Assembly: GCA_026929865.2 (NCBI GenBank)
Contig: CM049403.1
Span: 1,218,001 to 1,282,000, forward strand
Length of the DNA stretch: 64,000 nt
Direction of reading: 5' to 3'
Origin: Hyperoplus lanceolatus
Taxonomy: Eukaryota; Chordata; Actinopteri; Uranoscopiformes; Ammodytidae
The position numbers and the translations under genes are program-made. Under the pieces are notes generated by a model. It saw nothing but the letters and a program-made list of their open reading frames with translations, was not told the DNA's origin and made no database searches. Position 1 is the stretch's first letter. Each line of letters opens with the position of its first letter. Shown here one piece after another: positions 47,730-56,323 of the stretch.

Positions 47730-50192
47730 TCTCGTAACACAGGCATTCTTCGCGGGGCTATATTATGATCACTATGACACAACTGGCTTCACAACATTGA
47801 GTAGACAATGGGCAGGATTGCATGAAAAAGCAGAATTTAAACAACTGGCAAGATGCTATATTTTCCATTGATCTTAAAGACTTAGATGCAGATCAAATAA
47901 AATACAATAAAGGCTTTTTTTTGCACACTAAAATATAAAGTAATTTTTTCCCATGAACATCTGGGGCCGTATTCACAAAACATTTTATCTTTGCGCTAAG
48001 AGTACTCCTAAGGAGCACTAAAAGTTCTTAGTAAGGAGTGATTTCTTAAAACCTATTCACAAAGCTGATAAGACCAACTTTTACTAAGGAATGGGAGGGA
48101 CTCCTAAGCTAAGAGTAGAGGGCAGTGTTGACCCTGTTGCTATGGATGATGTCATGTTCATACCTTCTATGCCCACAGTGATTGGCTGAGAGAGGGAATG
48201 AGAGCTGAATTTATGATAGAAATACTGTGGGAGATATCCATATCGTGTCGCTGTATTAAAGTAAATAGTTTTTATATACAATTAATGTGCCACTGATTTA
48301 ACATGAAACCAAGACACTGCAGGGTTTCCCACACCTTCGTTCAGAATTAACCTACAAAAGCGCCACATTGGTCTATTCATTTTAAATTTTACAATGATTT
48401 GAACAGCTGCACGCCATGCACTCTCACTGTATTTCTCTCTACGGTGGACTATGCAGCAATAGTCAGACAGCGACAAACCAGGAAATTCACAATTTAGAAA
48501 CAACAGCCGGTGAAATCGTAAAGTACATGCGGAAGGAAAAAGGCGAGACGGGCAACTATACAGTAGTGGACCTGTGGAACGGAGGAGATGCTGCGAAGCG
48601 CCACATATAGGCCTACTCTAGTAACAAATTAAACCCAAACGTGACACCAACAGTAACTTTCAGCGCATCGTAAACCCAAAGCAACTGCAGGAAGAGGAAG
48701 TATTTTTTTATATAAATGTAATAAATATAAATGTGTCTATACTTTCTAAATATAGCTTTACTAAGATCATTAACCCCTCACAGTTATTAAGGTACCTTTT
48801 ATAAAGCTCACTAGGATTAAATCTCTCCAAAACACCATCAAAAGATTGTCTGTAATTTACTCTTAGTGACTTAGGAGTCCTCTCGAGGTTTTAGCGCTAA
48901 AATGCTTTGTGAATTACACTTATCTTAACAAGTTAGGAGTCCCGAAATTAGGAGTGAAACGCCCCTTATTTTTGAGAGTTACTCGTAAATCAGCACGTTA
49001 GGACCTACTCTTAGCCTTAAAATGAGAATAAGAGGTTTAAAATGTTTTGCCATTTTTGAAAAAAATTGAGTTATGGATTTATTGGCATACAAATCGGACA
49101 GATTAAGTTTGGCATAGGACTGGATTTCTGTGCATAGTTTGGTGAGTTTTCACACATGGATTTCTATGGAAAAATAATCAACTGGCAAGATCAACATGAC
49201 CCTCTCAGCTTCACTGCTCGGCCCCTCATAATTCTCACTACAGTTGCGATATCTCTGCTATCGTGAAAGTATGTATTTAGTATTTTTCCTTTAAAAGGAA
49301 ATATATACGTTTTGTCTTTTCACCCTTTCTGTAGTTCTTCTATTTAAATAGGTAACCATTTAGATCTCCATTTAATATTATTATTAGTAAACTTATTGCC
49401 TCATTTTTGTATTTTTCATACATAATAAATTAGAAAAAGCATTTTATCAATTCCTCTGCCAGGTTAATGCTATCATAAGAAACTGCCAGAAACTTATTTT
49501 AGTTTGCTGCAACTAGGAGGCTGACATGAATGTTGTTTCCTACTGGAATGTTTATAATTAGGTACTGTGAGGCCTTTATGTAAAAGTTTGAACCTGTGAG
49601 GCAGCATGTAGCTGCTTGTGTTCAGAGGACACACCCTACCACTCCTAGAACTAAGCCTCATGAAGCCAATGCTTAGGCATGCCAGGATAACAGAGAGCTA
49701 TGATGAGAAAAAGAGAAGGGAGAGGCTTCACATCTTTTAATGAGAAAGAACTTAGTCTGACTCATCCTCAAAAACTGCTGAGCATGTAATGTAACTCCTA
49801 ACAGGAGCTCTATGTCTTCATCGTTCATCTGAGCGATATCTTGTAGAGAAGAGAATGTAATAGGAATTGTCTGCAAATGTATTAGCCTAGATTATAGGCC
49901 AATATGGTGGTTGAATAAGATAACAAGCAGCCTGCCCTAGTTGGGCCTGAAGTGAGATCAGTCACAGTAAATACATCCACCACAACTGTCAACACTATGA
50001 CCAAAACAGAAAGACACTCCCTTAGAAACTGAACAGACTATCAAGCAGCCTTGACAAGTACCTGGACAGCTTTAAAAAAAACAATTTAGGCTATTCTGTT
50101 ACAGTAGTAAACAGTTAAAAGAGAAAGAGACCTTCTTCTGTACTCACCACAACCAGTAACAACACAAACAGGGGCGAAGAGACCCGAATCAT
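27748..50192 (-). CDS. dsg2: Desmoglein-2-like desmosomal cadherin, 14 coding exons
   Basis: Single-pass adhesion receptor of desmosomes. Its ectodomain binds cadherins on the next cell, and its tail binds plakoglobin/plakophilin linked to keratin. Joined exons give 1141 aa: signal peptide 1-22; EC1 from N23-W24 with LDRE and DQNDN (123-127); EC2 with ATDADE, LDRE and DVNDN (232-236); EC3 with a Gly-rich insert 331-398; EC4 with PDRE and EDFNDE; membrane-proximal domain; transmembrane about 643-664; CHC 665-667; catenin-binding segment about 785-840; repeated Gly/Ser tail. Exons in transcript order: 50192-50148, 45872-45783, 44695-44537, 41302-41161, 40205-40045, 37185-37051, 36952-36767, 34881-34427, 34344-34202, 33215-32994, 32693-32463, 31396-31266, 31124-30891, 28839-27748. 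All splice sites are GT-AG. Human DSG2 has 15 exons; the missing one corresponds to prodomain exon 2. Desmocollin is excluded by the long tail and the CCSLLESD-type catenin motif. Which teleost dsg2 paralogue this is cannot be decided here. Confidence 0.95.
28939..30770 (+). mobile_element. Degraded pogo-like DNA transposon in dsg2 intron 13
   Basis: The ends are inverted: GGAGAGAACGGGGTTAG on the left and ACGTTCTCCCTTA on the right, next to TA. Inside, about 29590-29770 plus strand reads a Cys/His cluster (CLVCMETF, then [12 protein letters not shown], then [11 protein letters not shown]). This resembles the PHD-like C-terminus of pogo-type transposases, with an in-frame stop. It is interrupted by the fold-back element at 29784-30307. 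Confidence 0.55.
29784..30307. mobile_element. Fold-back MITE with ~220-bp inverted arms
   Basis: The left arm (CACTAAGAAATGTACC, GGTACATACTGTA, TAATGTACCCATTGGAAAG) returns inverted on the right (CTTTCCAATGGGTACATTA, GGTACCT-like words, TTTCTTAGTG). The arms nearly meet at about 30000-30060. It is non-coding. Confidence 0.8.
30891..31124 (-). CDS. dsg2: dsg2 exon 13: juxtamembrane cytoplasmic segment
   Basis: The exon has 78 codons, residues 701-778, phase 0 at both ends. It ends [10 protein letters not shown], equivalent to human EEFLRNYFTD at the start of the intracellular cadherin sequence. Acceptor TTGTAG and donor GTGAGG. Confidence 0.94.
31266..31396 (-). CDS. dsg2: dsg2 exon 12: end of TM and intracellular anchor
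   Basis: The exon has 131 nt, residues 657-700. [10 protein letters not shown] ends the membrane span. The CHC cysteines match the pair palmitoylated in human DSG2 (MCHCG). Then comes a short anchor segment ([10 protein letters not shown]). Donor GTAACT, acceptor AAACAG. Confidence 0.93.
31732..32087. mobile_element. MITE (AGTAAGTGATAT type) in dsg2 intron 11
   Basis: Inverted ends AAAGGTTCAGTAAGTGAT and ATCACTTACTTCCCCTTT. It is an uninterrupted relative of the element at 19470-21030. Confidence 0.7.
32463..32693 (-). CDS. dsg2: dsg2 exon 11: anchor domain and most of the transmembrane segment
   Basis: The exon has 231 nt, residues 580-657, with cysteines in EACPEP, VCTCEDG and VVCG as in DSG membrane-proximal domains, then [17 protein letters not shown]. 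Donor GTGAGT (just inside the Leu run), completed by exon 12. Confidence 0.95.
32994..33215 (-). CDS. dsg2: dsg2 exon 10: EC4 end and membrane-proximal domain
   Basis: The exon has 222 nt, residues 506-580. It holds the linker [10 protein letters not shown] and then the desmoglein extracellular-anchor start ([14 protein letters not shown]). Acceptor ACAG and donor GTGAGC. Confidence 0.95.
33419..33920. mobile_element. MITE in dsg2 intron 9
   Basis: Inverted ends ACCCCTTTCCCACC and GTGGGAAAAGGGT. GC-rich interior with repeated GAACCAG/CTGGTTC words. No coding frame. Confidence 0.75.
34202..34344 (-). CDS. dsg2: dsg2 exon 9: EC4
   Basis: The exon has 143 nt, residues 458-506. It begins [10 protein letters not shown], matching human YVKLEDRDNW, then PDRES and the N-glycosylation sequon NGTY. 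The preceding intron is only 82 nt (34345-34426). Acceptor CTGCAG and donor GTACTA. Confidence 0.95.
34427..34881 (-). CDS. dsg2: dsg2 exon 8: EC3-EC4 with Gly-rich insert
   Basis: The exon has 455 nt, residues 307-458. It starts AVDYEDVKD, then NKAAF, followed by about 68 Gly/Ser/Ala-rich residues (331-398, nt 34606-34809). It resumes with the EC3 G strand YPIKVNVKN and EC4. The human loop at this place is about 10 residues. Acceptor CACAG and donor GTCAGT. Confidence 0.93.
35025..36009. mobile_element. Non-autonomous DNA element in dsg2 intron 7
   Basis: The ends CAGGGCTGTAC and GTACAGCCCTG are inverted. No clean target duplication and no transposase. The superfamily is uncertain, possibly hAT. 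Confidence 0.6.
36767..36952 (-). CDS. dsg2: dsg2 exon 7: EC3
   Basis: The exon has 62 codons, residues 245-306, the same 186-nt length as human exon 8. The motif EDLD and the GNEAGYF/TNEGI stretches are typical of desmoglein EC3. Acceptor TTGCAG and donor GTACTG. Confidence 0.95.
37051..37185 (-). CDS. dsg2: dsg2 exon 6: end of EC2
   Basis: The exon has 45 codons, residues 200-244, with the EC2-EC3 linker DVNDNLP. Acceptor ATTTCAG. An L2-type LINE fragment begins within roughly 25 nt of this acceptor. Donor GTAGTT. Confidence 0.95.
37210..37990 (+). pseudogene. L2-clade LINE reverse transcriptase 3' fragment in dsg2 intron 5
   Basis: The plus frame to 37858 reads [52 protein letters not shown] and [11 protein letters not shown], the C-terminal end of L2-type ORF2. 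A short 3' tail ending in GTGACAAATAATAGAAAC follows. An in-frame duplication-like stretch ([10 protein letters not shown]) interrupts the usual CTIESIL motif. It is truncated at the 5' side, antisense to dsg2, and adjacent to the exon 6 acceptor. Confidence 0.88.
38801..39745. mobile_element. piggyBac-like non-autonomous element in dsg2 intron 5
   Basis: The ends CCCATTGATGAC and GTCATAATGGG are flanked on both sides by TTAA (38797-38800 and 39746-39749), the invariant piggyBac target. No transposase frame was recognised in 945 bp. Confidence 0.8.
40045..40205 (-). CDS. dsg2: dsg2 exon 5: EC2
   Basis: The exon has 161 nt and ends in phase 0 (residues to 199). It has the ATDADE and LDRE calcium-binding motifs. 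Acceptor TTATAG and donor GTACAG. Confidence 0.95.
40269..40627. mobile_element. MITE in dsg2 intron 4
   Basis: Inverted ends TAAAGGAATAGTTCAACA and its counterpart near 40605-40627. Inner inverted words are GGTTTCTG/CAGAAACC and CTTTTCTTGAGCC/GGCTCAAGAAAAG. A direct duplication of about 33 bp lies at 40423-40486. Confidence 0.75.
41161..41302 (-). CDS. dsg2: dsg2 exon 4: EC1-EC2 junction
   Basis: The exon has 142 nt (phase 0 in, phase 1 out), residues 99-146. It contains the inter-repeat calcium linker DQNDNAPVF. The position of the cell-adhesion recognition tripeptide (YAL in human DSG2) reads VAR here. Acceptor TTCCAG and donor GTTAGT. Confidence 0.94.
41738..43558. mobile_element. Second hAT-like element nested in the first
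   Basis: The ends TAGGGCTGGGCGATATG and ATATCGCCCAGCCCTA are flanked by GTGTGCAA and GTGTGCAG (7 of 8 matching). ATATCGTGATAT words are repeated near the right end. Confidence 0.85.
42008..42829. mobile_element. Third-level MITE nested in the second
   Basis: Inverted ends GGCCGTGTCCGAACTGCCAT and ATGGCAGTTCGGACACGGCC. TAG is found on both flanks. It resembles the element at 51719-52134. Confidence 0.85.
44537..44695 (-). CDS. dsg2: dsg2 exon 3: EC1
   Basis: The exon has 53 codons, residues 46-98, beginning IHSDNDDGK and ending REFIHMYN. It carries the EC1 LDRE calcium motif and FVVNPSSG, as in other desmogleins. Acceptor TTTCAG and donor GTGAGT. Confidence 0.95.
45783..45872 (-). CDS. dsg2: dsg2 exon 2: end of signal peptide and start of EC1
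   Basis: The exon has 30 codons, phase 0 to phase 0, with acceptor CTACAG and donor GTGAGT. It encodes CVAVVKA then NWIPPRK and ends VAK, aligning with the human exon 3 end (IAK before IHSD). Where human DSG2 has a furin site (RQKR) before Ala-Trp, this exon has VVKA before Asn-Trp. In-frame sequence upstream of the acceptor reaches a TGA stop within about 12 codons and offers no furin site. Confidence 0.9.
46020..46695 (-). mobile_element. MITE of the GGGGCCTATCCG family, minus orientation, dsg2 intron 1
   Basis: Reverse complement of most of 54489-55190: CCATAATCCTTTACGGCGG, TTTACCGACTC, GACGTGAGTC-type words, and GGATAGGCCCC at the right end. It is truncated at the left. Confidence 0.85.
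47664..47727. repeat. (AC)n microsatellite, dsg2 intron 1
   Basis: About 32 CA units, read directly. Confidence 0.98.
47963..49055 (-). mobile_element. GTATTCACAAAAC-type MITE, dsg2 intron 1
   Basis: It starts GGGGCCGTATTCACAAAAC. The interior is the reverse complement of 19604-20731. The right end is degraded (about TTTAAAATGTTTTG at 49035-49050). Confidence 0.8.
50148..50192 (-). CDS. dsg2: dsg2 exon 1: signal peptide start
   Basis: The exon has 15 codons, M-I-R followed by a hydrophobic run ([12 protein letters not shown]), ending in phase 0 at donor GTGAGT. Human DSG2 exon 1 is also 45 nt. A purine (A) stands at -3 of the ATG. The start is supported by the signal-peptide composition and by the splice donor. 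Confidence 0.92.
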
Positions 50193-51302
50193 GATTGGAC
50201 TAAAGTCCCTGTGTCCGTCTCAGGTGAATAGATAGAGTTCCAATGACACTGAGTAGAGTTCCTGTGTGACTGTGAGCTGATGGAGAGGAGGAGGAGGCTT
50301 ATGAAAGGAGACAGAAACACCTCAGGACAGGGTGTGTGTGAGGGTGTGGCAGTAATGGCCAACTGCTACACTCTAACATTTAACCTTTCAGTGGCCTACT
50401 GAAAGAATGTTGTCATCAACCATGTGATGCTCAACATGGGTCAAAAGTGATGACTGAGTTTCTATTTTGCCTATCTTTGCAATAGATACATTTTATTATC
50501 CAGTATTTCATCTAATTGGTTCTCTTGTTTCATTTTTCTTTTTGATTGAAGTTAATTAAACTTCACTACCCTTTTAATGACCACAACATGGGTCAAACAT
50601 AACCCACATTTATTTCCCATGACATGAAAAAGACATTATAATATTATTTTTCTTTCCATCTTTACTTTTGACAGTGATTTGGATTAAACAATAATACATG
50701 TAATATTTTAAAAGTGTTCCTGTATATGACTAGAAAATATTCACTGAAGAAACTATCCATATGCTACAAATTTGACAATTCAACACAGCCGCATTTGGGC
50801 ATGTTAAAATTGGTCTACCTATTCAAATAGTTCATGTCTTGTTAAATATAACTGTATATGATAACAATTACATTATGGTTACCTTGACCTTGATATTTTT
50901 TTACTAATGAGAAGGAGAAAGATGTTTAATACTAGCTTGGGCGTGTTTACACCAGCTTTGTATAGTGTGATTGAAACGAAACCCTGGAGCGTTTAAGCCC
51001 TTGGTGTGGTTCATTTGGGTTGGTCTGAACGCAGTCCCAGACTCTGGTGAGCACTAAAGAACCGGACTCTGCCCCACACAAAGAGGTGGTCTGGGCTGTT
51101 TGTAAGTGAACTCAGGAGCGGATCATCTCTGGTGTGAACCCCATCCGCACTAATCACGCTGTATTTACACATCATTTTACCGTCTTTTGCATAATATCTT
51201 TCATTAAATGCACATGATATTAAGTTATTTAACAAACATTGTCAGAGCCCCTATGCTCCGCCCATCGCTAGATAACTAGATCAATAAATTAAGTAATTTA
51301 TA
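50193..51302 (-). promoter_or_regulatory. dsg2 upstream region (5' UTR and promoter, approximate)
   Basis: No gene is seen here. On the minus strand, a CCACACCC box (KLF-type) near 50341-50348 and a weak TATA-like TTTCATAAG near 50299-50307 lie about 110-160 nt upstream of the ATG. No transcription start can be fixed from sequence. About 50937-51240 contains a degraded Harbinger-like MITE fragment (GTGTTTACACCAG, then words shared with the 22.6-kb family). Confidence 0.35.
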
Positions 51303-51718
51303 CTCAATCCCAGTGGCGTTTTCTCCCGGAGGCCAAGGGAAGCCAGGCTTCCCTGTTTTTTAGGCTGTAGTTGTAATCCAATAAAAACATTTATATTAAC
51401 AGTTTCGGTAATTATTTGGTGCTGTGCTCCTGTCATTTCTTTCCCATTTTTCTCCTCTCATTGAGCATTTCACAATGCGCGAAACAGCGCCCCTTTAAAG
51501 TTACATACTGAAGACGCGGCGAAACACGACACTGCACACTGTATGTCCGCGAGGAAGCCAGCCCAAGCTGGCATCCCTTAGTGAAAAAAAGAAAGAAGGA
51601 TTGACCAATCAGGTGAGGCTGTTGTCTTGACACTGTCCTCCTGTGATTGGTCAGGAGGGTGTCATGAGGGTGCCAAGGGAAGCCACTCGGCCTTTGGCTT
51701 CACACCAATCAAATCAAA

Positions 51719-52134
51719 GGTTGCGTTCCGAATCGCATACTCTTTCTTTTTTCTATTCTACATACTACATCTGACGATAAAAAGAATCTAGTTAGGATGC
51801 AGTAGGCATACTATTGGGACATACTTTTCTCTCTTAATTCATCATAACATTGCGCCTTGATCTTGCCTCTTGCTTTTATATCCGTCGCATCCCCGTTTGT
51901 TTTCATAACATGGACCTATAGGCTTCGTCGATGTTACGTCACTTCACGTGCGCACTGGATTGTGGGTCAGAATCGCCCAAATAGGATGCACTTTTCAACA
52001 CTAACAATCTTGGCCGCATGAAGTAGACCATCCGGGTATTCTAACCATCCTAAATCTGGCCACAAGAATCGGGACATCCTAAATCTTTTTTCTACATACT
52101 ATATAGTAGAAAGTATGCGATTCGGAACGCAGCC
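51719..52134. mobile_element. MITE inside the 51311-55542 hAT
   Basis: Inverted ends GGTTGCGTTCCGAATCGCAT and ATGCGATTCGGAACGCAGCC. It is non-coding and related in design to the element at 42008-42829. Confidence 0.85.
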
Positions 52135-52228
52135 AAAGCATCATTATCAACGTCACTGAAATTTAACAACAATAATAATAGCGGGAGATTAGCATGTTTG
52201 TATTGTTATCATATTAGCAAGAACAGTT

Positions 52229-52412
52229 ATGGAGGGTGGAGATTTTGAGTATTTAGTAACAAATAATTTTACCAAACTGCCATTTGAGAAGCCATTAAAA
52301 ATCAAATCTGACGGCAGGCCAATGCGTGTGGAGAGAAATAAAGTTTATCGCACTTTCCGTGAGGAGAACTATGTCCGCACCGAGTGGCTAGCTGGTAGCG
52401 ACAAACTTCAGC
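52229..52412 (+). pseudogene. hAT transposase N-terminal fragment (TTF region)
   Basis: The ATG frame reads MEGGDFEYLVTNNFTKLPFE, later VYRTFREENYVRTEWLAGSD. This resembles the TTF-finger region (F-x-x-x-W-x-x-x-x-WLTGS) of ZMYM1-like hAT proteins. It is cut off by the MITE at 52414 and has no catalytic part. Confidence 0.65.
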
Positions 52413-52413
52413 T

Positions 52414-53470
52414 AAAGCTGGGAACACACCGCATTGGCCGCCTGCGGCGGTTGGCTGCGTGAACGCAGGAGGCTCGCCGCTTGGTCATATTGGGCCATGT
52501 TCACCGCAGTCGCCGCCACGGCCAACCGCCGCCTCATCGTAGGCGGCGGTTGGCCGCGTGACCGCAGGAGGCTCGCCGCTTGATCATATTGGGCCATATA
52601 TTCCTGACGCCGACGCCGAGATCAGACCCGTCACACTTACGGTGCAACAACAACAATAACATGGTCCAGCTGTGCCAAAAAATACAGATGTAGGTTCACT
52701 GTGTAACCAGCGGCCGTCTTGTCACAAATATCATTAAAACAGCATGAACACGCACCCCGATCGCAAATACACATTAACAGCAATTCAGCAACATACTAAA
52801 CACATTAACACCAGCAGTGTGTGCTCAGCGGCACAAATAGGCTAAAGGCAGACATCAGCCTACCTGAAAGTGAAAGTGTGCCGGCTGACGGAGGACAACA
52901 CCGGTGCTTCGCTGTACTAGCCTATATGGAATTCCACACGGACACCGCCGTCAAGTTTGGGTTCATATTATCCTCAGGAGCAGCACACAGCTGGGTGAGT
53001 TTCACTATGCTAACCGGCGCTACCTTGGCTAAAGTAGGCCTACAACAAACAGCTAAACAGATGCAAAAGACACATATTTGCAGAATGTATTGGAAGCCCA
53101 ATGTCCTCACTCCACACGCCCACCTCGTCTTGCAGACCACCGCCACCGGGCAATCTCAACGCTGATTGGCTGTGGAGGCGCGGCGCCCGGCAGCACTGCA
53201 GAAAAAGATGAAAATTTTCAACTTTTTCTGCGGCGCCGTGTTCGCCGCACAAGCCTTCGATTCACGCTCCTTCGATGACACAATTTCTATGCGCCGCTAA
53301 TGGCCGCGCTCCCGATTCACGCGCCTCTCATGAGGCGCGGCCACGCGCCGCGCAAGCCCCCGCCGCCGGCCGCTGGACGCCGATTATTGGGTGGACGCGC
53401 GGCCACGCGCTAGTACATAGACTTTGTATGTAATCTCGCCGCGCGGCCAGTGCGGTGTGTTCCCAGCTTT
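52414..53470. mobile_element. GC-rich MITE (AAAGCTGGGAACACACCGC ends)
   Basis: The ends AAAGCTGGGAACACACCGC and GCGGTGTGTTCCCAGCTTT are inverted. The interior has a direct repeat of about 100 bp around 52440-52600 (GGCGGTTGGC, GCAGGAGGCTCGCCGCTTG) and a GC-rich right half. It sits inside the hAT. Confidence 0.88.
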
Positions 53471-53500
53471 ATGGCCTTCCTCTACAAATAGTGAGCTATG

Positions 53501-54021
53501 TGTCATGATCCCGCTTGGGCCCCTTGGCCTTGTGTGTGTTTTCCCTTTCACCCTTGTCTGTGTGCTGGTCTAATTGCAGGGTTGGAGTCGTCAATTACCA
53601 ACATTCACAGCTGCCTTCAATCATCATCAACTGCTCTACATATACCCGGTCCTACCTTCCAGACACTGCCAGATTGTAGCTTCTGTTTTCATACAGTCAG
53701 TTCACTCTCTTGCTCACCTGTTTACGACTCCGCTTTTCTGCATTTTGTCCTGGTTAACCCCTGTTTCTCTGCCACAGTTCTCCCGGCCTGACTCCAGCCC
53801 TAGCTCTCCAGCACTACTCCTCGGACCCCTCCTGCCTGTCTGCTCTAGCCTGCTTCCACTCAGCCCCCTGGACTTGCCCCGTTGCTCTCTCCCTGGACCC
53901 CCATGCCAGCCAGTTCCCCTCCCCGGATCACGGTCCTAACACCCTGCTGGTTTCTCCTGAAATAAATCATCTTTTACTTATACTGTCTCCGCGCCTGTGT
54001 CCTCCAGACCCAACCGTTACA
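53501..54021 (+). mobile_element. Solo LTR (521 bp)
   Basis: It starts TGTCATGATCC, ends CCGTTACA, and has a 5-bp duplication CTATG at 53496-53500 and 54022-54026. AATAAA lies near 53961. TG...CA ends with a 5-bp duplication indicate an LTR left after recombination. No internal region remains, so the family cannot be named. Confidence 0.85.
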
Positions 54022-54404
54022 CTATGTGTGTTATGTTTAGTGTTATTTTATTGCTAATTCTGCCTTGATTGCCTGGATTAAGTTGCATTGGTAGGCCTAC
54101 TGTATATCCACTGAAGTTGTTCTGGGTTGTCTTAAGTATAGTGTTATAATGAACATTTGGCCTAGTTCTTAAACGAAAAGGATGTATAGAAAGTTTGTGT
54201 GTATGTCAAGCACCTACAACTGATTGTGTGAGTCATGTCTCACTTGAACGTGAAACTTAAAATAGCCTAAAACGTCCCCTAATTATATTGTGAATGAATT
54301 CGAATCTGCATTGGGCATTAAGCGGCTAGTTGTGCATTCCGGTCGGGGTGGGGGGTGAATTTATAATAAAATGTATAATTTAATAAGACGATAAGGAAGT
54401 GTGT

Positions 54405-54408
<4 letters not shown>

Positions 54409-54445
<37 letters not shown>
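54409..54445. repeat. (GA)n microsatellite
   Basis: Continuous GA run, read directly. Confidence 0.95.
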
Positions 54446-54448
<3 letters not shown>

Positions 54449-54488
54449 ACGAGCGGTGTTGGACAGATTTCAGGCATGTGAAAGTCCT

Positions 54489-55381
54489 GGGGCCTATCCG
54501 AAAAGTCCAATCTCCTAACCTATAAGCCTCCTTTCCTATACCTTAACCCCTAAACGTAATCGGGGTTAAGGAGAGATGAAAGGTGCTTCCTATCGAACAT
54601 AGGAAAGGACAGCGCTGTTTCAAATGAATTCGACTCCACTTTTCCTAACCGACGTCATTGCGCGACGGCGAGTATTGCTGACGTGAGTCACTAGCGTGAA
54701 ACTACACTATAGCCTATTCTCCGAAAATGTACTCCAACAAGCGCTCGTTTGATCCATGCGTTCTTTTCATATTGATTTTAATCAGGTTGTCGCCAACAGA
54801 GTGAGAATCACTCCCATATATCCCAATTCACATGTGGAATAAAAAGAGGCTACACTTGTGTTGATGTTGAAATGAACTGCCCCCAGTAACTTCATTAAAT
54901 GTGAAGTTGGTATTTTATTTTCTTATGGTGTAAATTATGTGCTACGAAAATAACTATTATGATGTTGGTCTTTTATGAGTTCTTTATTATCTTTAGCCTG
55001 TGTGTGTGTGTGTGTGTGTGTGTGTGGGGGGGGAGGGGTATTTTGTTTTAGCCGAGTTAAATCTTCCTCTCTTCTCCTCTCCTCTCTTCTGTTTTACCTC
55101 TCGTTCGTATTCGTGTAGAGTCGGTAAACTCCGGCGGTGGCCTGTTGCTTTAAATCTTGCCGCCGTAAAGGATTATGGGATACCACTATCTCCTTTCCTT
55201 TAGCATAGGTTGGTCCTGAGTAACCTATGCTAAAGGAGGGTTAAAGGATGAATCGAGGCTCCTTTCCTATGCCTTTCCTAAGCATTTTAAGAATTCGGAT
55301 CACCTATCCGCCGAGTACTTCCGGTTCATCTCGATAGGAAAGGAAATTTCCTATGCAAAAAAGACTTTTCGGATAGGCCCC
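54489..55381 (+). mobile_element. MITE (GGGGCCTATCCGAAAAGTC ends)
   Basis: The ends GGGGCCTATCCGAAAAGTC and GACTTTTCGGATAGGCCCC are perfect inverts. The body contains (TG)n at about 54999-55025. A second, inverted, partial copy lies in dsg2 intron 1 at 46020-46695. Confidence 0.92.
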
Positions 55382-55550
55382 AGGTAAAGTGACCAGGCGC
55401 TATAATAGCTCTTGTAGTTAGGCCTACATTAAATACAAGCTGCGACGTAGCCTACTCTTTCCTTTCCCCCACCTTCCAATAAACATGTAAAGGTGTTGTC
55501 TCACTTGGCTTCCTCAAAAAAAATCCCCACACCACGCCACTGCTCAATCC

Positions 55551-56323
55551 TCCAATTGATTTGCATTTGAAGAAATATTCCCTTTACCAATTTGATTTTA
55601 TTTCATCACTTTCTTTTATTCAGTTACTACGCCTCAATATTTTGGATGTATTTTCCTCATCAGCACTATTTAGAAGAAATTGAAGGTACTATATACTGCA
55701 CCACCATTGTCATACCTTTCTATGAACCTAATGACACAATAGGCCTTTTTTATTCTCATACTTCTCAACATTTCAGTTTGCTGTTACATTTTGGGTTGTT
55801 ACATTTCAGGCTCTTACAGGCCTTCGTAAGACGCACCTTGTGAATGTAATTAACCTCTGGATTTGTTATTTCACATGCCATGTTAACACCCTGCAAGCCA
55901 CCACAGCCTTATTCACCTCTAGAGAAACAGTGAAGGTTGTTCCCAACACTGTGAGAGTAACTGCCATGATTGTCACACCAAGAGAAGACTATGGGTTACT
56001 CTGAATTCCTTGAATTCAATTCATGTTCTGATTGGGTCATTCCTTTTCCAATTGAGCTCATTTTGATATTGATTTCCAAACGTACGGTCTCTCGGCACAA
56101 AGACATCCTGGTATGTTTATTCTTGTGTTTTGTAGTGTGTGAGCAGTACTGCAGGAGCATCATGTTCCATCCTACTGGTTTGTGATATGGTCTGTCTTCT
56201 GCAGGACTCCTAAAACCAAAGTGTTACACAGTGTTCTATACTTCATGACCAGAAATGTGAATACATTTTTATCTAGCCGATTGTGTTAGATCTGTATGAA
56301 ACTGTAAATAAATGTATCATGTG
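55551..56323. other. No recognised feature
   Basis: Intergenic. Short frames only, without recognisable domains. Confidence 0.5.

Larger units (their letters stand above)
51311..55542 (+). mobile_element. hAT transposon (CAGTGGCG ends) carrying four nested elements
   Basis: The ends CAGTGGCGTTTTCTCC and CACGCCACTG have perfect 8-bp duplications CTCAATCC at 51303-51310 and 55543-55550. A transposase N-terminal remnant is at 52229-52412. Insertions at 51719-52134, 52414-53470, 53501-54021 and 54489-55381 split it. The original element would be about 1.3 kb. Confidence 0.92.

Noticed and set aside
45873-50147. A hidden prodomain exon in dsg2 intron 1
   Set aside because: No short phase-0 frame with an RxKR motif was recognised by eye, and exon 2 itself lacks the furin site before Trp. 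A small exon without that motif cannot be excluded.
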